Positions 18,279 through 26,714 are shown, counted from the first letter of the stretch. The stretch is DNA of 44,368 nucleotides from Acidobacteriota bacterium (GCA_018268995.1 JAFDVL010000025.1:1-44368); one strand, 5' to 3'. Made by a program: numbers and translations. Notes: generated by a model not told the origin, from the letters alone.

Positions 18279-18400
18279 AGCCAGTAGCGGTTGGACGGAC
18301 TGATGTAGCGCAACAAACAAGATGTTTGTTGTACCTTATTTGCGAAGATGTACCGCAAACATCCTGTTTGCGCCATCAATACAGCTAACCGCTACTGGCT
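18279..18400. repeat. Nested palindromic element, copy B
   Basis: Perfect 14-bp outer arms agccagtagcggtt (18279-18292) and aaccgctactggct (18387-18400) enclose two hairpins: caacaaaca/tgtttgttg (18311-18331) and cgcaaacatcctgtttgcg (18354-18372). The interior aligns over about 68 bp with the reverse complement of copy A (11543-11665), by eye at well over 75 percent identity. The right arm ends eight bases before the ATG of the SDR gene. Confidence 0.87.
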
Positions 18401-18408
18401 CAAAAATT

Positions 18409-19194
18409 ATGCGATACGAAAACAAAGTCACAATTATCACTGGTGGAACAAAAGGCATTGGCGAAGGCTGCGTCCGCGTCTTTGTGGATGCCGGAGCGAA
18501 AGTCGTTTTCTGTGCGCGCAATGCTGCACAGGGCAAAGAACTGGAAACGGAAATGAACGCGTTGGGCAAAGGCGAGGCGACGTTCATTCAATGCGATGTT
18601 TCCAAAGTCGAAGAGATTGAAAACCTCATCAACGCGACAGTGGCAAAATACGGGCGGATTGATTGCCTGATCAACAATGCAGGCTGGCATCCGCCGTATC
18701 ATCCGATTGATGAATTTTCGATTGAGGATTTTCGCAGCCTGCTGGATTTGAATCTGGTCAGCATCTTTGCCGCGTGCAAATTCGCGTTGCCGCACATCCG
18801 CAAAACAACGGGAAATATCATCAACCTTTCCAGTTTGGTCGGGACGATGGGACAGGTTTACGCCACGACCTATGTCCCCACAAAAGGCGCGATTATTTCC
18901 TTGAGCAAAGCCTTAGCAATTGATGAAGCCGCGCACGGCGTACGGGTCAATTGTGTTTCGCCCGGCAATATTTTTACACCGCTTTGGCAAGAGGGAATAG
19001 ACGCCTCGCCTGATCCTGAAAAGACCTTGGCCGATGGCAACGCCGCGCAATTGCTGGGACGCATGGGGACGATTGAAGAGGCAGGCAAGATGTGTCTTTA
19101 CATCGCCGCCGAAGCGACCTTTTCGACGGGCACAGATTTTCTGCTGACAGGTGGTGCCGAACTGTCGTACGGCAGAAAAAGCCGTATCAACTAA
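18409..19194 (+). CDS. Short-chain dehydrogenase/reductase
   Basis: 261 residues. Classical SDR features: Rossmann cofactor loop TGGTKGIGEG near residue 14, CDVSKVEEIENLI, the NNAGWHPP motif, a catalytic Ser in NLSSLVG and YVPTK as YxxxK. The C-terminus SYGRKSRIN is short. The substrate cannot be read from the sequence; 17-beta-hydroxysteroid dehydrogenase 14-like proteins are a near match by eye. An in-frame TTG/ATG upstream at 18322 would translate repeat DNA, so ATG 18409 is preferred, although there is no clear ribosome site because a palindromic element occupies the leader. Confidence 0.92.
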   Translation: MRYENKVTIITGGTKGIGEGCVRVFVDAGAKVVFCARNAAQGKELETEMNALGKGEATFIQCDVSKVEEIENLINATVAKYGRIDCLINNAGWHPPYHPIDEFSIEDFRSLLDLNLVSIFAACKFALPHIRKTTGNIINLSSLVGTMGQVYATTYVPTKGAIISLSKALAIDEAAHGVRVNCVSPGNIFTPLWQEGIDASPDPEKTLADGNAAQLLGRMGTIEEAGKMCLYIAAEATFSTGTDFLLTGGAELSYGRKSRIN

Positions 19195-19202
19195 CCTGGT
19201 GA

Positions 19203-19281
19203 CGCACACATCCGGCGGTCTGATTGACTAATCGTGCGGGAACGCTCGCCTTTGGTAAATCCAGACCGCAGGATGTGTGCG
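19203..19281. repeat. Inverted repeat before cyclase lipoprotein gene
   Basis: 20-bp arms at 19203-19222 (cgcacacatccggcggtctg) and 19262-19281 pair with one mismatch across a 39-bp loop. The left arm begins eight bases after the SDR stop codon (19192-19194). It is another member of the class of long intergenic palindromes in this window. Confidence 0.85.
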
Positions 19282-19309
19282 GATTCCGGGACCACAACTG
19301 AGGATCATT

Positions 19310-20119
19310 ATGAAGCTCCGATACAAAATTGCTGGTTTGCTTGTGCTGGCTGGGGTTCTTGCTTCGTGTCAGTCGTCGCCTGCCACACCGACTAGCAAAG
19401 GCGTCATAGACGAATCCAAAGTTGTTGACCTCACCTACAGCTTTGACGACAAAACAATTTACTGGCCGACGGCCAAACCGTTTACGTGGGAAAAAGAAGC
19501 CTGGGGACAATCAGCTGGTGGATTCTGGTACACGGCAGCACGTTATTCGGCGAGCGAACACGGGGGCACCCATCTCGATGCTCCAGTTCATTTCGGAGAA
19601 GGGAAGCAGGCCGCTGATGAAATCCCTGTGGCGAATTTGGTCAGCCCGGCTGTTGTCATAGACATTGCCGAAGCCTGCGCCAAAAATGCTGATTACCTGT
19701 TATCTGTCGAAGACATCACGAAATGGGAAAGTCAGCATGGGCGTTTGCCGGATGATTGCATCGTGCTGATTCACACGGGTTGGGGAAAATTCTGGGGCGA
19801 CAAGAAAAAGTATCTGGGCACTGATGCACCCGGCGACACCGCAAATTTGCATTTTCCCGGCATCTCACGCGAGGCGGCGAAGCTTCTGGCCGATCAGCGC
19901 AAAATTAATGCCATCGGTATTGACACTGCCAGCATAGATTACGGCCCGACCAGAGATTTCATCGCACACCAAATTCTGAACGGGGCAAACATTTATGGGT
20001 TGGAAAATGTCGCGAATTTGGAAAAACTGCCTGCGACAGGAGCAACGCTGATTGCTTTGCCGATGAAGATTAAAGGCGGAACTGGCGGCCCGGTGCGCAT
20101 CATTGCGATTCTGCCATAG
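19310..20119 (+). CDS. Cyclase-family lipoprotein (kynurenine formamidase-like)
   Basis: 269 residues. The N-terminus is a lipoprotein signal with lipobox LASC (Cys20). The remainder belongs to the cyclase/kynurenine formamidase family (PF04199), shown by the metal-binding HGGTHLDAPVHF near residue 88, IVLIHTGWGKFWG and IGIDTASIDYG. These enzymes are metal-dependent amidohydrolases acting on formylkynurenine, isatin or polyketides; the substrate here is open. An in-frame TTG/ATG at 19277 would start inside a palindrome; ATG 19310 has GAGG seven bases upstream. The last codons (ATTCTGCCATAG) resemble the end of the tandem repeat unit that follows. Kynurenine chemistry also appears in MbnH/MbnP, but no link is evident. 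Confidence 0.9.
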   Translation: MKLRYKIAGLLVLAGVLASCQSSPATPTSKGVIDESKVVDLTYSFDDKTIYWPTAKPFTWEKEAWGQSAGGFWYTAARYSASEHGGTHLDAPVHFGEGKQAADEIPVANLVSPAVVIDIAEACAKNADYLLSVEDITKWESQHGRLPDDCIVLIHTGWGKFWGDKKKYLGTDAPGDTANLHFPGISREAAKLLADQRKINAIGIDTASIDYGPTRDFIAHQILNGANIYGLENVANLEKLPATGATLIALPMKIKGGTGGPVRIIAILP

Positions 20120-20262
20120 ATTGTGCCCTTACTTCGTGCGGGCTTCTGCCATAGGACATTGCATCCTTACTTCGTGTGGGCTTCTGCCATAGGACATTGC
20201 GCCCTTACTTCGTGCGGGCTTCTGCCATAGATTGCGCCCTTACTTCGTGCGGGCTTTTGCTC
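20120..20262. repeat. Four tandem copies of a 35-38 bp repeat
   Basis: The core ccttacttcgtgcgggct followed by tctgcc occurs at 20127, 20165, 20203 and 20238 (spacings 38, 38 and 35). Units differ by single bases (copy 2 has cgtgtgggc, copy 4 has gcttttgct). A fifth copy lies at 21123, and a related perfect hairpin at 44236-44298. There are no variable spacers, so it is not a CRISPR array. Confidence 0.92.
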
Positions 20263-20276
20263 ATCCATATTTTCTT

Positions 20277-21044
20277 ATGACCGAATATTCCCAAATCCTG
20301 TCTGCAACCAACGGCGCGATTACCACGATCACGCTCAATCGCCCGGAAAAACGCAATGCCCTCGGCGACACAATCGTACGCGAATTGCTTGACGCGTTGA
20401 GCGAAGCCGATGCTGATACAGACACCAAAGTTGTTGTGCTGCGTGGGGCGGGCACGGACTTTTGTGCAGGCGCAGATTTGGCGCAACTCGAACGCGTTTC
20501 ACAGGCTGGGATTCTTGATAATTGGAGCGATGCTGCTGCCGCGTCTGAAATGTTCAGCAAGCCGCGCAAAATGAAAAAGCCCGTCATTGCTGCGGTGCAT
20601 GGGCGGGCGTTTGCAGGCGGTGCCGGACTCGCGACGGCGTGTGATTTGATTATTGCGTCACGCTCGGCGCAGTTTGCTTACCCCGAAGTCAAAATCGGAT
20701 TTGTTGCAGCAATGGTGATGGCGTTTTTGCGCCGCAGTCTGGGCGAAAAGCGTGCGCTGGAATTGCTCATCACGGGTAAAGTGATTCCCGCCGAAGAAGC
20801 CGAACGTCTCGGCTTTGTGAATCGTGTTTGTAATGATGAAGACTTTGAGGTGGAGGTCGAAAAGTTTGCCAACGAAATCGCTTCGGTCAGTGTGTCAGCC
20901 GTGATGCTGACGAAATATTTGCTGTACCAAACCGACGCGATGAACTTCGACCAGGCGATTCGCGCAGGCGTAGACATGAACGCCATTGCACGGATGACCG
21001 AAGATTGTCAGGCAGGCGTCAAAAAATTCCTGAGCAAGTCATAA
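20277..21044 (+). CDS. Enoyl-CoA hydratase/isomerase family protein
   Basis: 255 residues, standard crotonase length. Motifs: [13 protein letters not shown], oxyanion-hole [13 protein letters not shown], and [20 protein letters not shown] followed by [11 protein letters not shown]. The second catalytic Glu (in PEVKIG) is present. The position of the first Glu (GGGxEL in rat enoyl-CoA hydratase) is Gly here (GGAGLA), as in several LiuC/methylglutaconyl-CoA-hydratase-like or isomerase members, so the exact reaction is uncertain. ATG 20277 is preferred over an in-frame start at 20232 that would translate repeat DNA. No strong ribosome site. A fragment of its 3' end is duplicated just downstream. 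Confidence 0.92.
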   Translation: MTEYSQILSATNGAITTITLNRPEKRNALGDTIVRELLDALSEADADTDTKVVVLRGAGTDFCAGADLAQLERVSQAGILDNWSDAAAASEMFSKPRKMKKPVIAAVHGRAFAGGAGLATACDLIIASRSAQFAYPEVKIGFVAAMVMAFLRRSLGEKRALELLITGKVIPAEEAERLGFVNRVCNDEDFEVEVEKFANEIASVSVSAVMLTKYLLYQTDAMNFDQAIRAGVDMNAIARMTEDCQAGVKKFLSKS

Positions 21045-21147
21045 GCCTGCGGAAACACGCACGAAGTAAGTGTGAATTTGTCAGGCAGGCGTCAAACGCG
21101 TACGAGGTATGTGAACTCTCGCCCTTACTTCGTGCGGGCTTCTGCCT
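21005..21147. repeat. Local duplication and repeat pair after the enoyl-CoA hydratase gene
   Basis: A 19-bp string ttgtcaggcaggcgtcaaa occurs in the gene's end (21005-21023) and again at 21078-21096, 73 bp later. Between and after them lie an inverted gcacgaagtaag (about 21058) and a direct cttacttcgtgcgggcttct (from 21124), so the region is also palindromic. The last copy forms the end of the minus-strand gene starting at 21712. Confidence 0.8.
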
Positions 21148-21712
21148 CTTGTGGCTTAGCCATTTGATAGCAAACCCACAGGCCAAGCCACAACGATGCC
21201 AGCAACACAACAAACCCGATCCCGCGCGTCATCATCGCAATTTTGGCATCGTGTTCGATTAGCCCGACCTTCAACAGCAAATATTCCCAATCGTGATAGG
21301 CATCTCCGCCGCCGATGCTGACCAGTGGCAATTGCATGACCTGTGCATCACCGATGTAGGTCGCCAGATTGTAGAGGCTGAATGACAGCCAGCAGCCCGC
21401 CACTGAAATCCCAAAATAATCGCGCTGATATAGCAACATCCCCATTCCAATCATCGGCACGGCCAGTTGGGTAATGCTGCCGCCCGCCACAGCCATAAAT
21501 TCGCCGAACCCGCTGAACAGCACGTGCCCCAATTCGTGCAGTCCGAACGTTAATCCACCGAACCAGCTTGAATACAACGTATCGCGCATGTGATTGAACC
21601 CGGCATATGCGAGGTACAGCAGCAAGGGCAATCGCAGTAGATTGCTGCGCCCCTGGCACCATTCTGTGGCATCTGTTTTGAGCGCGGAGAAGAAATCAGC
21701 GAAAGATTGCAT
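21125..21712 (-). CDS. HELGH membrane protein, M50-like metallopeptidase candidate
   Basis: 195 residues. Hydrophobic segments lie at about 26-40, 45-66, 75-100, 104-122 and 165-185. LTFGLHELGHVLFSGFGEF provides an HExxH zinc motif in a membrane context, as in M50-like or related integral peptidases; the second motif (NPDG/LDG) is not visible, so activity is uncertain. ATG 21712 is used rather than a TTG at 21748. The C-terminal EARTK and the stop codon are encoded by a copy of the tandem repeat found at 20120-20262. It follows the kinase gene by 85 bp on the same strand. Confidence 0.75.
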   Translation of the reverse strand: MQSFADFFSALKTDATEWCQGRSNLLRLPLLLYLAYAGFNHMRDTLYSSWFGGLTFGLHELGHVLFSGFGEFMAVAGGSITQLAVPMIGMGMLLYQRDYFGISVAGCWLSFSLYNLATYIGDAQVMQLPLVSIGGGDAYHDWEYLLLKVGLIEHDAKIAMMTRGIGFVVLLASLWLGLWVCYQMAKPQEAEARTK

Positions 21713-21797
21713 GTGGGGAAGCCCCAGGTTCTTTCGAGGCACAGGCAATGTACTTTACTTGAAAAGCGGTGGGCAAGAAAAAAGTTTCAGCCGCAGG

Positions 21798-24440
21798 TTA
21801 ATTACGCGAGGTTGTTTTCTGAAGGACAAAGCCGTGTTGGTACAAGGCTTGTTTCAGATTCTCGAACAGTCTTGAATTTTGTCGCGCCAGGATTTGTGCT
21901 TCGTCATTGGCTTCCGTCTCTTTTCCTAAGAGTGAGTACAAGATGATGAGTCGGACATGAAAGACCTCAATGTGATTATATTCCTGGGTTAGATACTCAA
22001 GCTGCTGAATCTGCCCGTTGGCTTTGCCGAGCTTAATGCTGGTGGAATACATGTCAAAGTAAAGATCGGCAAAGCTGGGCTTCCAATTCACCGCGTCAAC
22101 GTACGACGAGGCCATTTCAAAGTAATCATTGGCTCCCGTGAGGTTGTTCTGTTTGAGCCGCTCTTTCCCCGCCTGATAAAGCTCATCGAAGGATTGACGC
22201 ACTACGATTTTTTCTCCGGGCTGGATTCCATGACTCTCCGGTTGATGCGGCGGTGGATATTCGACCGCAGTGTCTACGACATCAAACAAGAACGGTTGAT
22301 GGTTGCTCTGGACAAACAGCGTGATAAAGAACGCCAGCAGGAGCATGATCGTAATCGGCTTCATTGAATTGCGCCAGATCATGACTTCCAGGTTCTTGTC
22401 GGCTTCGGCCACGTTCTGTCGGGCTTTGGTCAGGGTGGGAAGGATTTGTTGGTGCCGTGTTTCAATTTGTTGTTTGAGGTTGCGCAGGTAATAAATGCCA
22501 CTCGTAATTTCGTGTTCCAATCGAAGTTTTGCGTACTCTGTTTCCTCTTCGATTTTTAATCGGGTCGCGGGTGCGATAGCTTCGGCGGGGTCAAAAATAA
22601 AATCTGTTTCGATCTGGCGTTGCCAGTTCAGCAAATCATTGATTTCAGTTTCAGTCGTGCCTAGCGTTCGTAATTCATGTTCACGCAACTCTGCTGCCGT
22701 TTTGATTCCTTTAGCCCGCAACCAGGATTTCATCGAGTCGTTGATCTGTGCGCTTGGTACTTCTTCAATCTCAAAATTCGCAAGATGTTGATGTAAGGCC
22801 GAGGCTCTGGCTCTGGTTTCGAGTCGTTGCAACTTTTGGGTGCGCTGCTCGGCCAGCGTTTCATACGCTTCCAGCTTTTGTTCCAGGTCGTGGAATTTGC
22901 CGTGGTAAGCCTCATTTTCCTTTGTGCCCCCCAGCTTTTGTTGCAATTCGCGGACGTGATTTTCGGCAATTTCGCGCCGCTTGAGAATTTGTTTGGTGAT
23001 GGGGTGATTCGGCAAGTCGAAGAGGGCGGTGAAAAGCGTTTGCATGGAATCGTTATCCCGTTGCTTATTCGCACCTGCGATCCATCTGACAGTCAAAAGA
23101 ATCAAGGGAAGCAACCAGAATGCGGCGTAGAATCCGCCCATCATCGCCGCAATGATTCCACCTAAACCTGCGTAAATCATGGCGATCCAATACCGGATGC
23201 GTCGTTGTTTCGTGAATGCGATGACTTCGGGCCAGAGCTGCGGAAGAACGCTGACGTGTTGTCCTTGCGGGTCGCTTAATTGCAGCTTTGGGATTTCCCG
23301 CCAGATTTCGTCCAGGCGAAACGCGCTGGGGTATTGCCGGGCTTCGACCAGATTGAAGTTGAATAATCGAATCCGCGCGCGTGTTTCAATGTGACACCAC
23401 GGACATTCGGGCAATGTCTCGTAAAAATAATGCCCACTGTGCAACAAACATCGTTGCAGCGATTGCGTCAACGTTGAGAGCGGCGCAATCCATTCGCTTG
23501 CCTTCGGACGATCTGTGGCCAAAAAGGCGCGGCGGAACAGTGCGGCAATCGTTTCTGGGATGGCTTCTAAAGGCAATGTGCCGGGCGGCGGGTGCATTTG
23601 TCGTTGGGTGGCATCTGTGCCATAGGCAAATCGCCCTTGCTGAATCGCTGTTTCCAATGGCATTTCGCCTGCGCCCAAAAAACGGCCCGAATACGGATGA
23701 CGCCCCAAAAACAAAAGCTGAAAGATAACCACGGCCAAACCAAAATAATCGTGTTCCTGCTGGCGATCTATCTCATTGAATGGAATGCGAATGCCCTGCA
23801 ATTCCGGCGGCGTGTATTCGGGGAAGCCGCCTTCGCAACGATAGGTTTTTTCTGGGGTCGTCAGTTGAAAGCTGTCGCAATCCAAAAAGTACACCGTCGC
23901 TTTTTTCGTGACCAGAATGTTTTTGGGATTCACATCGCCAATGACAAAGCCTTGTTCGTGCAGCGCGGCTACGGCACGCGCAATGTTGGCGGCGACGTGA
24001 ACCAGAAATGACCACGAAGCGTCAGGGAATTTTTTGAGCCGACTTTTTGGGCTGTGCAATGTATGTACTTCCTCAGCCTGCCCGATTTTATTCATCACAA
24101 AGCCGATGACATTGCCATTCGGTTCGTCGCGCAACACATCCACCGGCCAGGCCGAAATCCTGAACAATCCTTCAGTCCCAAGACGGGCCATCGCCATCAG
24201 TTTGTCAGCTTTTTCCGGGGCAGGTATTTCGTGGTACAACTTGGCTACAAGGTCTGGTTGTCCTTGAATGTCGTACACCGTTCCCTCGCCACCTCCGCCG
24301 ATCTTATCGCCCAACACGATGATTTGCTGTTGTGAGTTGTAGATTCCTTTGATTGTCGAAGTTGGCACAGACAAAACTGGTTCCGCCGCGATTTCCACGG
24401 CAGGCGGAGCAGTCGTCCGATTTTTCAGCTTCGTTGTCAT
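21798..24440 (-). CDS. Membrane Ser/Thr kinase-like protein of the TerY/YegI triad
   Basis: 880 residues. An N-terminal protein kinase domain (about 35-330) has GGGGEGTVYDI as the P-loop, VAKLYHE with the Lys, VIGDVNPKNILV as the catalytic loop (Asp and Asn kept) and FLDCDSF in place of DFG. A C-x2-C element (ECPWCHIE) follows, then a pair of membrane helices (about 425-465), a coiled coil, a helix-hairpin-helix-like stretch (SWLRAKGIKTAAELREHELR), another helix (ITIMLLLAFFITLFV) and a TPR-like exported tail. The kinase plus HhH layout matches YegI and the kinase of the TerY-phosphatase triad. Its ATG overlaps the PP2C stop codon (ATGA). Confidence 0.88.
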   Translation of the reverse strand: MTTKLKNRTTAPPAVEIAAEPVLSVPTSTIKGIYNSQQQIIVLGDKIGGGGEGTVYDIQGQPDLVAKLYHEIPAPEKADKLMAMARLGTEGLFRISAWPVDVLRDEPNGNVIGFVMNKIGQAEEVHTLHSPKSRLKKFPDASWSFLVHVAANIARAVAALHEQGFVIGDVNPKNILVTKKATVYFLDCDSFQLTTPEKTYRCEGGFPEYTPPELQGIRIPFNEIDRQQEHDYFGLAVVIFQLLFLGRHPYSGRFLGAGEMPLETAIQQGRFAYGTDATQRQMHPPPGTLPLEAIPETIAALFRRAFLATDRPKASEWIAPLSTLTQSLQRCLLHSGHYFYETLPECPWCHIETRARIRLFNFNLVEARQYPSAFRLDEIWREIPKLQLSDPQGQHVSVLPQLWPEVIAFTKQRRIRYWIAMIYAGLGGIIAAMMGGFYAAFWLLPLILLTVRWIAGANKQRDNDSMQTLFTALFDLPNHPITKQILKRREIAENHVRELQQKLGGTKENEAYHGKFHDLEQKLEAYETLAEQRTQKLQRLETRARASALHQHLANFEIEEVPSAQINDSMKSWLRAKGIKTAAELREHELRTLGTTETEINDLLNWQRQIETDFIFDPAEAIAPATRLKIEEETEYAKLRLEHEITSGIYYLRNLKQQIETRHQQILPTLTKARQNVAEADKNLEVMIWRNSMKPITIMLLLAFFITLFVQSNHQPFLFDVVDTAVEYPPPHQPESHGIQPGEKIVVRQSFDELYQAGKERLKQNNLTGANDYFEMASSYVDAVNWKPSFADLYFDMYSTSIKLGKANGQIQQLEYLTQEYNHIEVFHVRLIILYSLLGKETEANDEAQILARQNSRLFENLKQALYQHGFVLQKTTSRN

Positions 24441-25207
24441 CTTCGGCTGGCGAGGATTAATGTTTTGTCGTCATCCGTCCGGGCGTTAAATTTCTCTGAG
24501 TGTAGATAAACGGCCAGGGCCTGCGAAAGTTCCTCAGAAAACCCCGCCGGGCGCGGTCGCAACCACGAAAATAGCGGAGTGAAAAATGGTGCGTGCGCCG
24601 TTTTCTGGCGGTAATCCAGCACTAAATTTTGAATCCCATCGGTGAACAACGCGACTTCGTCCACCGCGTAGTTGTGCTGGGCCACAACGCATTTTTCTTT
24701 GGCATCGGCATCGGTCAAAAAGTTCGTGGTGTTGGCATATTCGCCCTGTTGGGGCCAGCACACAATTGCATAGCTGGCGCTGTCTTCGTGCGTTGCTTCG
24801 ACAATGGCTCCGTCACCGAGCTGAAAATATACGGCGCATTCCGGGCCGATGGCAGCGGCTAAGAAAGTGCAGGCATAATCTGATAAATTGTGGGGCGTTG
24901 CTTCGATCTGTTGCCGCACCGCCTGCTGAAAACGATCAATCCACCAGCCGATGAACTCCGGTGAAAGTTGTGTCACCGATCCACCACAGGCAAAGTAGCT
25001 TTTGACATCTGCGAGGAATAAATCGCAAGCCAACTGGGAGCCGATCTGGGCCTGTGCGGCACTGCCCGCGCCATCCGAGGCGACGGCCACAAAGATCGAA
25101 GCATCGGCAGCATCCAGGATGACTTCAGCGCGACTGGCGTCTTGTAGCGGTGCTCCTGTTTTTGCATGCGATGTTCCGCAAACAGAAGCGAGGCCGTATT
25201 TCCACAT
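24437..25207 (-). CDS. PP2C-like phosphatase of the triad (YegK-like)
   Basis: 256 residues. It starts like YegK proteins (WKYGLASVCGTSHAKTG followed by QDAS) and carries PP2C metal motifs: VAVASDGAGSA, YFQLGDGAIVEA and ALFTDGIQNL. Such proteins remove phosphate from Ser/Thr and would oppose the adjacent kinase. A TTG at 25240 and ATG at 25231 are also in frame, but ATG 25207 begins four bases after the vWA stop codon and fits the family N-terminus. The end overlaps the kinase start by four bases, so the genes are translationally coupled. Confidence 0.88.
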   Translation of the reverse strand: MWKYGLASVCGTSHAKTGAPLQDASRAEVILDAADASIFVAVASDGAGSAAQAQIGSQLACDLFLADVKSYFACGGSVTQLSPEFIGWWIDRFQQAVRQQIEATPHNLSDYACTFLAAAIGPECAVYFQLGDGAIVEATHEDSASYAIVCWPQQGEYANTTNFLTDADAKEKCVVAQHNYAVDEVALFTDGIQNLVLDYRQKTAHAPFFTPLFSWLRPRPAGFSEELSQALAVYLHSEKFNARTDDDKTLILASRR

Positions 25208-25211
25208 AAGT

Positions 25212-25961
25212 TCAAAGCGAAGCCCAGCCATCCGGGGCAACAGGATTTTTCAACGGAATGTCATCGCCCGGAACAGAACGCGACACGGCACTGAGCGATG
25301 ACGAGAGCCACACGAACATTTCCTGAAACCGCAGCCCGTTCAGGCGCAGCGGTTGTCGCACGGCAATGTGGCTGAGCACATCAAAATTTGCGCCTTCGAC
25401 CCCGACGGCAAAAAAGGCAAAGGATTTTGCGGCCTCTCCGGCGCGCACCATTTCGGCAGCCCGACGCCAATCATCCGTCGGTTCGCCATCGCTGATCAAA
25501 AAGACCCAGGGGCGATAATACGAAATACCGTTGTGGCGGTACGACGCTTTGCGGTCGTGCAGCAACTCGACGGCTTTTTCAATGGCTTTTCCCATCGGCG
25601 TGTCGCCTTCGGCTTTGAGTTTGGGCGGGCGAAAGACATCCGGCGTTTGAAAGTCTGTCAGGCGACGCACCGGGCCAAAAGTGACAAGCGATAATTCCAC
25701 CCGTTTGACAGCCAGATCATCCATCATCAATTCCTCGCGGAAGGCGGCAATGCCTGCGTTCAATTCGTCAATCGGTCGGACTATGCCCGGCGTTGCGCCA
25801 TCGTGCAAAAGCTTCTGCACGGGCGATGTGGGTTGCACCACTTTTTTCTCGTCATTCATGGAACCTGAGGTATCGAGCAAGAGCACGCACGGGCAACGCG
25901 GCTCTGGGTTGTCTACAAATTCTGGATCGGGAAAGGGAATCTGATCAAAGGTTTGAGGCAC
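25212..25961 (-). CDS. vWA domain protein, TerY/YegL-like
   Basis: 249 residues. A full MIDAS metal site is visible: CVLLLDTSGSMND (DxSxS), GDTPMGKA (Thr) and VFLISDGEPTDDW (Asp). The C-terminus ends NPVAPDGWASL. It belongs to the TerY/YegL group that is encoded with a PP2C and a kinase. The start is a GTG at 25961 with AGGAG eight bases upstream. It is the first gene of the vWA-PP2C-kinase operon. In known triads (established comparative genomics) it is linked to tellurite/stress systems; no other ter genes are visible here. Confidence 0.9.
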   Translation of the reverse strand: MPQTFDQIPFPDPEFVDNPEPRCPCVLLLDTSGSMNDEKKVVQPTSPVQKLLHDGATPGIVRPIDELNAGIAAFREELMMDDLAVKRVELSLVTFGPVRRLTDFQTPDVFRPPKLKAEGDTPMGKAIEKAVELLHDRKASYRHNGISYYRPWVFLISDGEPTDDWRRAAEMVRAGEAAKSFAFFAVGVEGANFDVLSHIAVRQPLRLNGLRFQEMFVWLSSSLSAVSRSVPGDDIPLKNPVAPDGWASL

Positions 25962-26093
25962 AACGCAATCTCCTCAAATCTGACAAGCGGTTTTTCTGGC
26001 TAAATACTGAAACCGATTGTAGCAGTAAGTGAAGAATTGAAGGGAACAATTATCCGCAGCGATGAGATTTTTACGATCACCGCTTCACGGAAA

Positions 26094-26123
26094 TTGACGA
26101 AGGTCAAAAGCGATTGTTAGTAT
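26094..26123 (+). promoter_or_regulatory. Candidate sigma-70 promoter for the first Cys-rich gene
   Basis: TTGACG at 26094-26099 and TAGTAT at 26118-26123 are separated by 18 bp. Transcription would start about seven to ten bases later, almost at the ATG (26135), giving a nearly leaderless mRNA; this fits the lack of a ribosome site there. Predicted by eye only. Confidence 0.35.
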
Positions 26124-26134
26124 GACTTAACGCG

Positions 26135-26560
26135 ATGACAATCAATCTGACAACGAAAGTTCGTCTGCGCGCGGCAATGGCGGTGCTGCTACTGGCCCTG
26201 GGATGGCTTGCCGTCCCGGCTTCGATGGTAGTGCGGGAACCCGATGTCTGTGGGATGGAATGCTGCATCGAAGAGGGCTTTTGTTGTTGTGTTACCCGTC
26301 GCGCGTATGTCGAAGGCCAGGAAACAGAGCCGGACGAAATCGCATTCAATATCCAAACGGAACTGCGCGCCCCCTGTCCGGCTGGTTGTGCTGGTTCTAC
26401 CCCTTCCGCGCAAATTGTCTTGCTCCGCTTTCAATCGGCTCCCGCGCCTGCGGTAGCTGCCGCCATTCTTCCCGCCCGGTATGAATGGGGGACGGCGCTT
26501 CTACATTATCCCTTTGCCGCGCAACCATCTGCTCCACGCGCGCCACCGTTTTGCGTTTGA
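26135..26560 (+). CDS. Small exported Cys-rich protein, CGMECC/CCC type, paralog 1
   Basis: 141 residues. The N-terminal hydrophobic segment (AAMAVLLLALGWLAVPASMV) is an anchor or signal. It is followed by the unusual cluster DVCGMECCIEEGFCCCVTRR, then a CPAGCAGS pair and the end SAPRAPPFCV. The same architecture and ends recur in the gene at 30818. I recognise no named domain. Ten cysteines, clustered with Met, suggest binding of a soft metal such as Cu(I); this is inference, supported by the copper-type neighbours. It precedes a TonB receptor by 154 bp. No clear ribosome site. Confidence 0.75.
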   Translation: MTINLTTKVRLRAAMAVLLLALGWLAVPASMVVREPDVCGMECCIEEGFCCCVTRRAYVEGQETEPDEIAFNIQTELRAPCPAGCAGSTPSAQIVLLRFQSAPAPAVAAAILPARYEWGTALLHYPFAAQPSAPRAPPFCV

Positions 26561-26642
26561 TACTTCCTTGCTAATTTCATTCACCAATTACCTGACGACG
26601 AACTATGCCTGCTAAATGGTAGGGTAGTGCAATCTTATTTGT

Positions 26643-26696
26643 CGCCGCTGTGAAAACCGCTCTGGCTTTGGCCGACGCAGGTTTTCATGGACGGCG
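26643..26696 (+). ncRNA. Stem-loop in the leader of a TonB receptor gene
   Basis: cgccg (26643-26647) pairs with cggcg (26692-26696) and tgaaaacc (26651-26658) pairs with ggttttca (26680-26687), with a small internal bulge; ggc/gcc can close a four-base apical loop. It ends just before the AGGAG ribosome site (26701). It could be a leader regulator; no known riboswitch motif was recognised. Confidence 0.4.
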
Positions 26697-26714
26697 CGCA
26701 AGGAGTTAATCTTT

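Noticed and set aside
18322..18408. N-terminal extension of the SDR gene
   Set aside because: It would translate a palindromic repeat; SDR proteins normally begin just before the TGGTKGIG loop, as from 18409.
20120..20262. Possible short CRISPR array
   Set aside because: Units are 35-38 bp with almost no gap, have no variable spacers, and copies occur singly elsewhere; no cas gene is seen.
26561..26714. Cobalamin riboswitch before a TonB receptor
   Set aside because: The leader has a stem-loop but no B12-box-like conserved core that I can find.
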